A DNA stretch of 64,000 nt from JABWBH01 sp964526695 (GTDB taxonomy: Bacteria; Planctomycetota; Phycisphaerae; UBA1845). The stretch spans positions 11,623-75,622 of the forward strand of contig CAZGJA010000027.1 of NCBI GenBank assembly GCA_964526695.1, read 5' to 3'. The notes beneath the pieces were generated by a model. It was given only the letters and a program-made list of their open reading frames with translations, was not told the origin of the DNA and did no database searches. A program made the translations under genes and the position numbers. Shown piece after piece: positions 34,203 through 44,700 of this stretch; positions within the stretch are counted from its first letter, which is position 1, and each line of letters opens with the position of its first letter.

Positions 34203-35678
34203 ATGGCAAGAGAACAAATTGGCGAAGCACTCTTGTATGCTCCCGTCGAGCCCGGGCCCGCTGTGCCTGGAGAAGCTGCGCCGCCTGCACCGTGGTCCCT
34301 GCTTGAAAACGCTAGCTTCCTAATTGCCAATGATGATCGGTTCGCCCCATTACATGAGAGGTTCCCGGCCGAACCGGATGATGAAGAACAGAAACGCCGC
34401 CTGGCCACGAGTTGGGATGAAGCTCTTCGCGATATCCGGGTGAGGGTCGGCACGCTCCTGAAGTCCGAGACTTTTTCGCTCTTGCTTGGCGCCGGCGCGT
34501 CGAAAGAAGCTGGCGGGATCCTCATTGGTTCCATCCCAGCAGAGATTGAAAGGGCCTTGCTCGCCAACGGCATCACAGGGGGCGCCGTTCAAACCTGGCT
34601 CCAGGTGTTCTACGACGCTCTGCGATTCATCAACCCCGACGATGCGAGGATTCCCCGGGATCATCCAGCGATCCAGAATCGGCTGCAAACTATCGATGAG
34701 GGGAAGATCGAGGTTAATCTGGAGTCGCTCCTCGCGATTCTCTATCGCTGGAGAACCTCGCTCCCACCAGATGGCGGACGTCTCACCATTGATGGCGACC
34801 GGTCTGTGACTGCAAGCGCCCACGATCTCGACCGATGCATCGTCGAGACAAAACGCGCGCTTGCTCAGTCGTGCTCACTACCACGGGAAGGCGCTGCCAA
34901 CGCGCTCGACGCGTACAAGGATCTGATCAAGAAGCTCCTCACTCGGCCGTTGAACCTGAAACGTGTCAATATCTTCACCCTCAATTACGACACGCTTGTT
35001 GAGCAGGCGGCGGATGCAACCGGTGTAGTCGTACTCGATGGCTTCGTTGGCACGATTCGTCGCTTCTTTCGCCCGGAGTCTTACGAGCACGACATCTACT
35101 TCCCGGCCGAAACGACTGAGGGGCGCGTTCATCGCCTTGATCGCGTCATCCATCTGTACAAGCTCCACGGCTCTCTGACTTGGGTGGCAGAAACCCCGTC
35201 GGCGGAGAATCCCTACGGTGTAGCCGCTGGACCCGCAGCGCCCGCTGATCTCGCTTCGACCTTGGTCTACCCAACACCCGCCAAATACGGCGAGACCCTA
35301 GGAATGCCATACGCCGACCTTTTTCGGCGGTTTGCCAGCGCGGTCGTCCGACCTCAGGCAACGCTGATCGCAATGGGCTACGGCTTTGGCGACGACCACG
35401 TCAACGCCATCATTCGCCAGGCCCTTGCCGTCCCGAGCTTCACACTCGCAATCGTCGATCCCTATCCAACGAGCGACTTCGTACGCCGCCTGGAAGGTCA
35501 GAGCGACCAGCGTGTCTGGATCTTCAAGGGCGAGACGTTGGGCTGCTTCTCGGCCTTCGTCAATCGCGGCCTGCCGGACCTGCGCGACGAAGACATACTC
35601 CGCAAGGTAGTCGAGACGCATAAAGCGCTCGCACCTGATGCGGCGGGCAGGACCCCGGGAGGCGACGGCCATGCCTAA
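34203..35678 (+). CDS. SIR2-family NAD+-binding defence effector
   Basis: 491 residues. Around residue 95 FSLLLGAGASKEAG carries the GAGxS NAD-binding motif of the SIR2 fold. IFTLNYDTLVEQ (about 257-268) carries the T-x-N-Y/F-D signature, LYKLHGSLTW (about 317-326) the catalytic-type His, and LIAMGYGFGDDHVN (about 388-400) the closing Rossmann strand. This arrangement is that of SIR2 proteins in anti-phage systems (ThsA, DSR, SIR2-HerA), many of which destroy NAD+ to abort infection. The N-terminal ~90 residues are extra. It overlaps the HerA gene by 8 nt. NADase activity is inferred, not visible. Confidence 0.85.
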   Translation: MAREQIGEALLYAPVEPGPAVPGEAAPPAPWSLLENASFLIANDDRFAPLHERFPAEPDDEEQKRRLATSWDEALRDIRVRVGTLLKSETFSLLLGAGASKEAGGILIGSIPAEIERALLANGITGGAVQTWLQVFYDALRFINPDDARIPRDHPAIQNRLQTIDEGKIEVNLESLLAILYRWRTSLPPDGGRLTIDGDRSVTASAHDLDRCIVETKRALAQSCSLPREGAANALDAYKDLIKKLLTRPLNLKRVNIFTLNYDTLVEQAADATGVVVLDGFVGTIRRFFRPESYEHDIYFPAETTEGRVHRLDRVIHLYKLHGSLTWVAETPSAENPYGVAAGPAAPADLASTLVYPTPAKYGETLGMPYADLFRRFASAVVRPQATLIAMGYGFGDDHVNAIIRQALAVPSFTLAIVDPYPTSDFVRRLEGQSDQRVWIFKGETLGCFSAFVNRGLPDLRDEDILRKVVETHKALAPDAAGRTPGGDGHA

Positions 35679-37857
35679 TGATTTTGAGATCGGCCGTGTC
35701 GTCGCAGTCGATACCGCCCAGGTGACCATTCAGCTAAACGCCGACCTGAAAGGGCTGACCCGCACGACCTACGAGGGTCCGCAGGAGATCGGGAGAATTA
35801 ATTCATACGTGATTCTCCCCGTCGGGGGCCACCGGCTCGTCGCGATGGTAAACCGCGTCGTGCTCACAGAGGAAGCCGAGATCTCACCTTCCCGCACAAT
35901 GGTGACGCTTCCGTCCGCGAAGCGAATCGTGAAGGCGACGTTGATAGGCACGATTGACGGGGATAACTTTGCTCAGGGCGTTTCTCTTTTTCCTGTCCTT
36001 GACAACTCCGTCCACCTTGTGAGCGCGTCAGATTTGGCGGCGATCTTCGGTCACGAAAAGCGGGAGAACGCTCCACCGATTAACACCGAGGAGCCTGGAT
36101 TCTGCATTGAAATTGGCCGTTCCGCGGTGTTTGAGCGCTTACCGATCAAGATTGACCCAGACACCACGTTCGGCAAACACCTCGCTGTTCTTGGGAGCAC
36201 CGGTTCAGGGAAGTCATGCACCATTGCGTCAATCATTCAGGCAATTCTCACACAGGAGGGTGTCCGTCAGACGCGTTTTATCATCCTCGACACCAACGGA
36301 GAGTACCGTTCTGCGTTCCAGCGCCAACTCACCGAGCAAGAATGGGAGGACTTGAACGACTGGAAACTGCTCTACGTCCCATCTGACGCGGCCGCAACGG
36401 CCTGTCGATTGGTGATCCCGTACTGGTTTATGAACGCCGACGATTTCGTTCGACTCTTCAGGGCATCCCAAGGCGTTCAGCGGCCGGTGCTATTGGAAGC
36501 TCTGCGACAGTCGCGGAATGAAGCGTCGGAGCGCGGTGTGGCGGCACTACTGCGGGAGGAGCTGAGTCACGAGCTTAATCGACTTTGGACGCTATCCGGA
36601 AAAGACGAGAAGACTTCCAAGGATGTCCGAGACCTGGCCAACGGTCTCAGAAACCGCGTGGACCAACAGGATCTCGTTCCGGCATGGTCTGAGATCACCG
36701 AGCAAGACGCCGAGCTGACCAAGGATAGTGTCCAGCAAGCGGTTGAAGCGATTCGCGACGAAGCGGCGAGGCACATTGACAACAACACTTACCCGAAAGT
36801 GCTACCTGCGGACGCCCGCAAAGCGATTCGCGACAAGATCGACCCGCTGCTCACGCGGCTAACCGGCTCCCCGCTCGGGCAGCGTGCGGCTGCGTCCGGG
36901 GTGTCTGCCGACAACCCTTCGTTCTTTGACAAGCGTCGATTTCGAACGCGGCACATCGAACAGGTGCTCCGGGGCGACGAGTCAGGCGGCGCACGGGCAC
37001 GCGACTACTCCGGAACAATGCTACTGAGAATCGATCGGCTGTTCGACGATAAACGATTCGAGTTTCTGCTCGGCCCGACCGACGGTCAGTTTCCGAACCC
37101 AGTTCACGTCCTGGCATCCTTTTTGCGCGACGTGCTCGGGATGGAGCACCGTGATAACCCGCAACCGGCATATAGCAACGCGGCCGACGTGCCAGACGAG
37201 AGCCTTCCGTTCTACGCACGACAACGCGCCGGATGTTCCGGTCACGACGTCGTAATACTTGACCTGAGCCTGCTTGCCTCCGAGGTGCTCGAAAACGTCA
37301 CGGCGCTCATCGGGCGCTTGATCCTCGAGTTCCTTCAGCGCCTTGGCGAACACGGCGGCGAAGAGGCACGCGGGTCCCTACCCATCGTGCTGGTCCTGGA
37401 GGAAGCGCAGAACTACATCCGTGAGCAGCGGTTTGGCGACGAAGAGTCGATTTCCCGCAGCGTTTTTGAACGGATCGCGCGCGAGGGCCGCAAGTACGGC
37501 TTGGGACTTGTCGTCGCGTCCCAGCGTCCGAGCGAGCTTTCCAAGACCGTCCTTTCGCAGTGCAACAGCTTCATCGTTCACCGGCTCCAGAACCCGGAGG
37601 ACCTCCGGTACTTCAAAGAGATCGTACCAGGAATCTATGGTCCGCTGTTGGACCAGCTTCCCGCGCTTGCCCCACAGACGGCGTTGATCCTGGGGGCGTG
37701 CGTCCGCGCGCCAGCCCTTGTCCGCATCCGCGACTGTCAGCCCGTGCCGCGAAGCCGCGATCCGAAGTTCTACAAGCATTGGGTGGACGCCAACCCGCCG
37801 GTTGTCCCAGTGGAAGAAGTCTGCGCAAAGTGGGAAGGAAGGCAGGGCGAGGCATGA
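35671..37857 (+). CDS. HerA/FtsK-type ATPase (DUF87 family)
   Basis: 728 residues. The start ATG at 35671 lies inside the end of the SIR2 gene, after GGGAGG. An N-terminal beta-barrel (HAS-barrel-like, residues ~1-110) leads to Walker A GSTGSGKS (about 175-182), a FIILDTNGEYRSAF segment, Walker B LPIVLVLEEAQNYI (about 571-584) and the HerA arginine-finger region REGRKYGLGLVVASQRPSEL followed by QCNSFIVHRLQNPEDLRYF. HerA-type hexamers pump DNA and, with SIR2, form a known two-gene NAD-depleting defence module. Its coupling to the SIR2 gene supports such a complex here. Confidence 0.88.
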   Translation: MPNDFEIGRVVAVDTAQVTIQLNADLKGLTRTTYEGPQEIGRINSYVILPVGGHRLVAMVNRVVLTEEAEISPSRTMVTLPSAKRIVKATLIGTIDGDNFAQGVSLFPVLDNSVHLVSASDLAAIFGHEKRENAPPINTEEPGFCIEIGRSAVFERLPIKIDPDTTFGKHLAVLGSTGSGKSCTIASIIQAILTQEGVRQTRFIILDTNGEYRSAFQRQLTEQEWEDLNDWKLLYVPSDAAATACRLVIPYWFMNADDFVRLFRASQGVQRPVLLEALRQSRNEASERGVAALLREELSHELNRLWTLSGKDEKTSKDVRDLANGLRNRVDQQDLVPAWSEITEQDAELTKDSVQQAVEAIRDEAARHIDNNTYPKVLPADARKAIRDKIDPLLTRLTGSPLGQRAAASGVSADNPSFFDKRRFRTRHIEQVLRGDESGGARARDYSGTMLLRIDRLFDDKRFEFLLGPTDGQFPNPVHVLASFLRDVLGMEHRDNPQPAYSNAADVPDESLPFYARQRAGCSGHDVVILDLSLLASEVLENVTALIGRLILEFLQRLGEHGGEEARGSLPIVLVLEEAQNYIREQRFGDEESISRSVFERIAREGRKYGLGLVVASQRPSELSKTVLSQCNSFIVHRLQNPEDLRYFKEIVPGIYGPLLDQLPALAPQTALILGACVRAPALVRIRDCQPVPRSRDPKFYKHWVDANPPVVPVEEVCAKWEGRQGEA

Positions 37858-38798
37858 GCAAGAAACCTGAGTGGACGCAATTCCCAGTCGGTGAGCCTTC
37901 CACGCGCAAAAACTGGGTCAACCCAGACTGTACGCCACTCACGGAGGTCTTTCACATCGCCCACGTAACTGACGCCCTGCGGATATTCGAGGACCGCATC
38001 ATCCGGTCATCGCTCGTGTGGGATGAGAGCCGCCTTCGCACGAAGCGCACGTGCGTTTCTTGGGTCTCCCCGAACGACTGGTGGCAAGGCTCCCTCTACG
38101 GCAATGTGCGATTTTCCTTTGATTGGAGGAAGCTGGTCAAGGGAAAGAGCATCTACTGGGTTGAGACGCTCACCACGATGCGACAGCGCGTCGTTCGCTT
38201 TCTCATCACGTCGGGCGAGTTTGTGGACGAGCCGCTGGAGGAGTACGACCCGACGAGCGACAAGGGTCCTCTGTGGCACGACACCGATTCCGATGCTTGG
38301 TACTGCAATCTCGACGGCGTCACAAACGAGTACATGCTCGTTGGACACCTGTCGGCCGCATCGTGGGAGGGCGTCACGTTTGTCTCACACCATCCGCAGT
38401 ACTGTGCCAAGAGCGGGCCGAAGTGTACTCAACTAGGTCACAGCTTCAGCAGAGCTGGGGCAATCGTAATGGCGCGGCTCTTGGCTGCGGACGAGCGTGA
38501 CCTAAACATCCTATTGTTGGATTCAGAAGGGGGGGAGATCGCCGACTTCCACGTAAAATCGGCGCTGCGCTCCCTGCGGAAACAGGTGGTCGCGCTTTGT
38601 GAACGGAAGTTCGGCAAGACCCTGCTGCCGGCGCAACGCAAGGCAACCATTCAAGCGATCCTCATGGCCATAAGCTGCGGTTACCTGGAGCAGGCGGGGG
38701 CGCTGGCAGGTTACTTTCCGAATGCAGAGGCGATTGGGAGGGCCTTCGACACGCGTGTGAAGAAGTACTTTGACGGCGCCAAGGTGAAACTACTGTGA
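37854..38798 (+). CDS. Unrecognised 314-residue defence-operon protein
   Basis: ATGA overlap with HerA upstream and GTGA overlap with the methyltransferase downstream place it firmly in the operon. Residues ~30-60 read LTEVFHIAHVTDALRIFEDR followed by IIRSSLVWDE. This 'hydrophobic-H-hydrophobic-x-x-x-x-x-x-I' opening is reminiscent of DarT and other ADP-ribosyltransferase-like folds. Next come many Trp/Tyr/Asp residues (SPNDWWQGSLYGNVRF, HDTDSDAWYCNLDG) and a helical C-terminal half (SALRSLRKQVVALCERKFGK). I cannot name the family. An NAD+-using ADP-ribosyltransferase would fit next to SIR2, but this is a weak pattern match only. Confidence 0.7.
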   Translation: MSKKPEWTQFPVGEPSTRKNWVNPDCTPLTEVFHIAHVTDALRIFEDRIIRSSLVWDESRLRTKRTCVSWVSPNDWWQGSLYGNVRFSFDWRKLVKGKSIYWVETLTTMRQRVVRFLITSGEFVDEPLEEYDPTSDKGPLWHDTDSDAWYCNLDGVTNEYMLVGHLSAASWEGVTFVSHHPQYCAKSGPKCTQLGHSFSRAGAIVMARLLAADERDLNILLLDSEGGEIADFHVKSALRSLRKQVVALCERKFGKTLLPAQRKATIQAILMAISCGYLEQAGALAGYFPNAEAIGRAFDTRVKKYFDGAKVKLL

Positions 38799-41791
38799 CG
38801 CATCGCAAGAAACTCATCGAAGTCGCCCTGCCGCTGGAGGCCATCAACAAGGCTGCGGCACGGGAGAAGGGGAACCCGTTCATTAAGGGGCATCCCAGAA
38901 ACATGCACCAATGGTGGGCTCGGCGACCCCTAACGACATGCCGTGCTGTGATTTTCAGTTCACTGGTGGACGACCCGTCGAGCGATCCTGCCTATCGCCG
39001 CCCCGATGGGAGTGTCGATGAGGACGCGGCCGGGATGAAACGCGCTCAGCTTTTCAACCTGATTGAAGAGCTGGTCCAATGGGAGAACTCTAACAACGAG
39101 ACGGTCATCAACGCCGCTCGAGCAGAGATCGCCCGCTGCGTTGCCAACCGCAAGTTGGAGACCGGCGACCTGAAGAAGACCGACAAGCTCGCTGGCGGCG
39201 AGACCGTCTGGGACCTGGTCGTCAAAGGCCACGGCGATCTGGACGCCATCCGCTCTGGCCGCTGGCGGCTACCCAGGCCCGAGGCGGTCAACGCCTTCCT
39301 GGCGGAGCATGCGCCGCCGGTTCTCGATCCGTTCTGCGGCGGCGGTTCGATCCCGCTTGAGGCGCAGCGGCTGGGTCTGCGAACGTACGCCAGTGACCTG
39401 AATCCCGTAGCAGTCCTTACGACAAAGGCCCAGATCGAAATCCCGCCAAAGTTTGCCGGCCGTCCCCCGGTTAATCCCGAATCGAGGGGGCAGGCCTCAG
39501 GGAACCGAGGCCAAAGCCGTTTAATGCAGAAGCAGTGGACTGGAGCAAAAGGTCTCGCCGAGGACGTGCGCTACTACGGAAAGTGGATGCGAGACGAGGC
39601 CGAGAAGCGCATCGGCCACCTCTATCCGAAGGTCAAGATCACAAAAGTGATGGCCAAGGGCCGGCCAGACCTGGAGCCATACGTCGGGCAGGAGTTGACC
39701 GTTATCGCGTGGCTCTGGGCCCGGACTTGCCCGAGTCCCGACCCCGCACTGAGTGGTGCCCATGTCCCGCTTGTTCGGTCGTTTGTCCTGAGCAACAAGA
39801 AGGGAAAAGAGATCTGGATCAAACCGATTGTCGATCGACCCCGCGCAGAATACCGATTCGAGGTCCGTATCGGTCCTCCGCCGGACGGTGAACTTGCAAT
39901 TCGAGGCACAATGACAGCAGGAGGTGCTACGTGCCTCCTCAGCGGGTCACCGCTTCCATTCGACTACATCAGGAAAAAAGGGCAAACCGACGAACTTAGC
40001 GCTCGGCTGCTTGCCATATATGTCAGAGCTGGATCGCAGCGTATCTTCGTGAGCCCTTGTGAAGCACATGAAACGATAGCAACAGAGGTCGAGACAGCAG
40101 GTGCACCTGATACGGCAATACCTGAAGCTGCGCTTGGCTTTCGCGTCCAACTCTACGGACTCGACGAACATCGCAAGCTGTTTACTAAGCGTCAGTTGAC
40201 AGCCTTGTCAACTTTCGTAGGCTTGCTTTCGTCTCTCAGACAAACCCTCGTTGCCGACAATGGCTGCAACGATCCCGAATACGCGAACGCGCTCGTCACC
40301 TACATTGCCCTAGCCGTAAGTCAGCTCTCACGATACTCATCAACTCTTTGCAAGTGGAACGCAACTAACCAGAACATCGGCCAGGTCTTTGGAATGCAGA
40401 CCCTCTCGATGACATGGGATTATCCTGAAACTAACATTCTCGACAGCATCGTTGATATCACTGTTGCCGCAGAATGGATCGCGGCGGTGCTGGATGAACT
40501 TCCCACAGGTGCCCTTGCGAACGTAGTGCAACGAGACGCTCGCGAACCTTTTCTGGTGGACACGGCGGTCATCGCCACTGACCCACCATACTATGACAAC
40601 GTCGGATACGCCGACTTAAGCGATTACTTCTACGTGTGGCTGCGCAAGGGTCTCGCCGATGTTTTTCCGAGTCTTTTCAGCACGGTACTTACGCCGAAGG
40701 AGGGCGAGCTCATTGCCGCACCGCACCGTTTCGATGGCGATGCTGCCACCGCTCGCGATTTCTTCGAGCATGGATTGCGTGACTCGTTTTGCAGAATGAG
40801 GCAGTCGGCGGCGCCGGATTGGCCGCTGACCGTTTTCTACGCATTCAAGCAGAGTGAGGGCAATGAAAGCGATGAAGAAGCCACGCATCAAGGGCTCGCA
40901 TCGACCGGATGGGAAACGATGCTCGAGGGACTCCTTGCAGCCGGCTTTCAGATCGTCGGCACATGGCCGATGCGCACGGAGCGACCGGGGCGGCTCCGCG
41001 AGACAGGAAGCAACGCCTTGGCCTCGTCTATTCTCCTCGCTTGTCGTCCGCGCCTGTCCATAGCGACGATTACCACGCGCAAGGACTTTCTCGTTGCCAT
41101 GAAACGCGAGCTTCCCGGATCGCTACGGAATCTGCAGCTCAGCAACATTGCCCCCGTAGACCTCGCCCAGGCCGCCATCGGCCCCGGCATGGCCGTGTTC
41201 AGCCGCTACAGCAAGGTGCTGGAGACCGACGGCTCGCCGATGCGCGTGCGCACGGCGTTGGCACTGATCAACCAGGCGCTCGACGAAGTGCTGACCGAGC
41301 AGGAGGCCGAATTCGACGTCGATACTCGGTGGGCGCTGGCCTGGTTTGAGCAACACGCCCACGACGAGGGCCTCTATGGCGACGCCGAGACGCTCAGCAA
41401 GGCCAAGAACGTGTCCGTACGGGGCCTGGAGGAAGCTGGTTTTCTCTCGGCTCGGGGCGGCAAGGTCCGGCTCCTCCGCCGTGAAGAGCTCGACGCCGAC
41501 TGGGAGCCGGCCACGGACGCGCGGATGACGATCTGGGAGGTCACGCAGCACCTAATCCGCCGGTTGGACCAGGCCGGCGAGTCCGGGGCGGCTGACCTGC
41601 TCCGTAAGCTGGGCGGCGTCGGGGAAGTGGCCCGCGACTTGGCCTACCGCTTGTACACAACGTGCGAACGGAAAAAATGGGCGCAGGAGGCGCTGGCGTA
41701 CAACAGCCTGGTCGTCGCTTGGCCGGAAGTCTCGCGCCTGTCACGGCACGCGGCGCAGACGCAGTCGCAGGCCAACTTGTTTGAAAGGTAG
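38795..41791 (+). CDS. DUF1156-containing DNA methyltransferase
   Basis: 998 residues from GTG 38795 (GTGA overlap with the previous stop). The N-terminus KKLIEVALPLEAINKAAARE...HPRNMHQWWARRPLTTCRAV is the DUF1156 signature. The SAM-binding motif LDPFCGGGSIPLEAQRLG lies at about 177-194, with SDLNPVAVLTTKA after it. Catalytic motif IV is DPPYYDNVGYADL (about 596), fitting an N6-adenine or N4-cytosine methylase. The large region between them (about 330-590) probably recognises the target, and its DNA is visibly more AT-rich than the rest. DUF1156 methylases mark self DNA in several multi-gene defence systems. A 6-nt gap separates it from the DUF499 gene. Confidence 0.88.
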   Translation: MTHRKKLIEVALPLEAINKAAAREKGNPFIKGHPRNMHQWWARRPLTTCRAVIFSSLVDDPSSDPAYRRPDGSVDEDAAGMKRAQLFNLIEELVQWENSNNETVINAARAEIARCVANRKLETGDLKKTDKLAGGETVWDLVVKGHGDLDAIRSGRWRLPRPEAVNAFLAEHAPPVLDPFCGGGSIPLEAQRLGLRTYASDLNPVAVLTTKAQIEIPPKFAGRPPVNPESRGQASGNRGQSRLMQKQWTGAKGLAEDVRYYGKWMRDEAEKRIGHLYPKVKITKVMAKGRPDLEPYVGQELTVIAWLWARTCPSPDPALSGAHVPLVRSFVLSNKKGKEIWIKPIVDRPRAEYRFEVRIGPPPDGELAIRGTMTAGGATCLLSGSPLPFDYIRKKGQTDELSARLLAIYVRAGSQRIFVSPCEAHETIATEVETAGAPDTAIPEAALGFRVQLYGLDEHRKLFTKRQLTALSTFVGLLSSLRQTLVADNGCNDPEYANALVTYIALAVSQLSRYSSTLCKWNATNQNIGQVFGMQTLSMTWDYPETNILDSIVDITVAAEWIAAVLDELPTGALANVVQRDAREPFLVDTAVIATDPPYYDNVGYADLSDYFYVWLRKGLADVFPSLFSTVLTPKEGELIAAPHRFDGDAATARDFFEHGLRDSFCRMRQSAAPDWPLTVFYAFKQSEGNESDEEATHQGLASTGWETMLEGLLAAGFQIVGTWPMRTERPGRLRETGSNALASSILLACRPRLSIATITTRKDFLVAMKRELPGSLRNLQLSNIAPVDLAQAAIGPGMAVFSRYSKVLETDGSPMRVRTALALINQALDEVLTEQEAEFDVDTRWALAWFEQHAHDEGLYGDAETLSKAKNVSVRGLEEAGFLSARGGKVRLLRREELDADWEPATDARMTIWEVTQHLIRRLDQAGESGAADLLRKLGGVGEVARDLAYRLYTTCERKKWAQEALAYNSLVVAWPEVSRLSRHAAQTQSQANLFER

Positions 41792-41797
41792 GGATGA

Positions 41798-44700
41798 ATG
41801 GCCCTCAGCAATCGGGACCGCGTAGGCAAAGCCCTGGAACTCCTCAACAAAGGCATTCAGCCGTTTATTGAACGGGAACTGAAGGCCGCGCTCGGATCTT
41901 CGTGGGAAACGACCGTTCGCAACGCACTTCGTAATATCCCATCCGGCAAAGGCCCCAAGACGCAGGCGATCAATTGGGATACGCAAGCGCTGCTGACCGT
42001 CATGGAGGACCAATGGCAGCCGGTGTTCACGCGGACTCTGGGCAAGAACGAGCGTACGCTGACGTTCGAGCTGCGCGACGTGCGCAACAAGTGGGCGCAC
42101 CAGGAGGCCTTCACGCTTGATGACGCGTATCGGGCGATGGACAGCATGCAACGGTTGCTGACTGCCGTATCAGCGGGCGACGAGGCGGCTGAAGTCGAGA
42201 AGCAAAAGCAGGAAATCCTGCGCCTTCGCTTCGAGGAGCAGACCAAACGCGAGGCCCGCAAAGCCTCCGTCGCCCCCATCGAAGGACAGCCATCGGGCGG
42301 GTTGAAACCGTGGCGCGAGATCGTCACGCCGCACCCCGACGTGGCGTCCGGCCGCTACATCCAGGCCGAGTTCGCGGCCGACCTGTGGCAGGTTTTTCAG
42401 GGTGAAGGCTCGTCGGAATACCATGACCCGAAGGAGTTCTTCCGCCGCACGTATCTGACCGAGGGACTCAAGACCCTTCTCGGCAACGCCATTCGACGGC
42501 TCAGCGGCAGCGGTAGTAATCCCGTCATTGAGCTTCAGACCAACTTCGGCGGCGGCAAAACGCACTCACTCATCGCATCGTGGCACATGTTCTCTGGCGC
42601 GCCGGCGGGCGATCTGGCCGGGGCCGACGAGGTGCTCAAGCAGGCCGAGGCGACCAAACTGCCGAAAGCGAATCGTGCCGTGTTTGTCGGGACGCGCGTG
42701 TCACCGGGCATGATGCACAAGAAGGACGACGGTACGGTTGTTCGCACGCTTTGGGGCGAAATTGCGTGGCAACTCGGCGAATCCAGCAAGAAGGGCGGCG
42801 GAAAGGGGGCATATGAGATTGTTCGAGCTGCCGACGAATCCGGCACCAACCCCGGCGACGCGCTCGCCAAACTGTTCAAGCAATTCAGCCCGTGCCTCAT
42901 CCTGATCGACGAATGGGTCGCGTACGCGCGGCAGCTCTACAACAAGCAAGACCTCCCGGCAGGCAGCTTCGACACGCAATTTACGTTCGCCCAAGCGCTT
43001 TGCGAGGCCGCGACGGCGGCACCGGCGACGCTGCTCGTCGTGAGCATTCCCGTGTCGGACATTGAGATCGGCGGCGAGGGCGGCCATGACGCGCTGACAA
43101 AGCTCCGCAACGTCGTCAATCGCCACGGGGCACCGTGGCGACCGGCAGGGCAGGACGAGAGCTTCGAGATCGTTCGGCGGCGACTGTTCGAGCCGATTCG
43201 TGACCCGGCCCTGTTTACGGCACGCGACGCCGTCGCGCGGGCGTTCGTGGACATGTACCGGGCGCAATCGCAGGAGTTCCCGTCCGGATGCCGCGAGGCG
43301 GAATACGAGCGGCGCATCCAGGCCGCTTATCCAATTCATCCAGAATTGTTCGACCGGCTCTATGAGGATTGGGCCGCGCTGGAGCGCTTCCAACGCACGC
43401 GCGGCGTGCTGAAACTCATGGCGGCTGTCATCCATGAGTTGTGGGAGCGGCAGGATTCTAACGTGCTGATCATGCCGGCAACAGTTCCGATAGATGCGGC
43501 GCCGGTTCGCGACAACCTCACCGAGTATCTGGAGGAAAACTGGTCGCCCGTCATCGAAAAGGACATCGACGGGCCGTATTCGCTGCCACTCCGACTTGAC
43601 CGTGAGAATCCCAATCTGGGTCGGTACTCCGCGGCGCGCCGCGTTGCGCGCGCCCTGTTTCTCGGCTCGGCCGCGACCAGCAAGGCTGCTCATCGGGGCC
43701 TTGAAGACACGCGGATCAAGCTCGGTTGCGTTCAGCCGGGAGAAAGCGTGGCCACATTCGGCGATGGGCTGCGGCGTCTGACTGATTCGGCAACGCACCT
43801 GTACCAGGACGGCCGTCGATACTGGTACTCAACACAGCCGTCCGTGACGACGCTTGCCCGCGACCGAGCAGGGCAGCAGGACGAGCACGCTGTTCTTGAG
43901 GAGTTAAAGAAGCGACTTCGCGCCGAGGCGCGCACGCCCGGTGACTTTGTAAAGGTTCACCCCTGTCTCTCCGGCGGCGATGTTCCTGACGAACCAGAGG
44001 CCCGACTTGTCATTCTCGGGCCGGAATTCCCCCACACGGCTAAGACAGATGACAGCCCGGCGCGTAAGGAGGTTGCCGCGATTCTGGAGAACCGCGGTTC
44101 CAGCCCGCGAAACTATCGCAATGCGCTCGTGTTCCTTGCGCCCGACCGTGCAAGACTAGCTGACTTGGAGCAGGCAGTCCGCCAGTTTCTCGCGTGGAAG
44201 TCGATTGAGGCGGACCATGAGACGCTGAATCTGGACGCTTTCTCGCGCCGCTTGGCTGAGACAAAGCGTCAGCAGACGGACGAGACGGCGGACCAGCGGA
44301 TTCCGGAGACCTACTGTTGGGTTCTCCTGCCTGTGCAACAGAACCCGAAGGGATCGATCGAGTGGCGCGAGATTCGTGTTCAGGGTGACGAGCGTCTCGC
44401 AGTTCGCGCGTCCCGGAAGCTGAAGAACGAGGCCCTGCTCGTCACACAGTACGCCGCGACGTTACTCCGGAAGGACTTGGACGAGATACCGCTATGGCGA
44501 GGCCAACACGTGGCGGTGAAGCAGCTCGTCGATGATTACGCGAAGTACGTTTACCTGTCCCGATTGAAAGCACCGGGCGTTCTCGCCCAAGGAATCAGCG
44601 AGGGCTTGGGCCTTGTGACGTGGGCTCAGGAGACGTTTGCCTACGCGGAGGGCTGGGATGAAACGCGAAAGCGTTACCGGGGCCTGCGAGGCGGGTTGAT

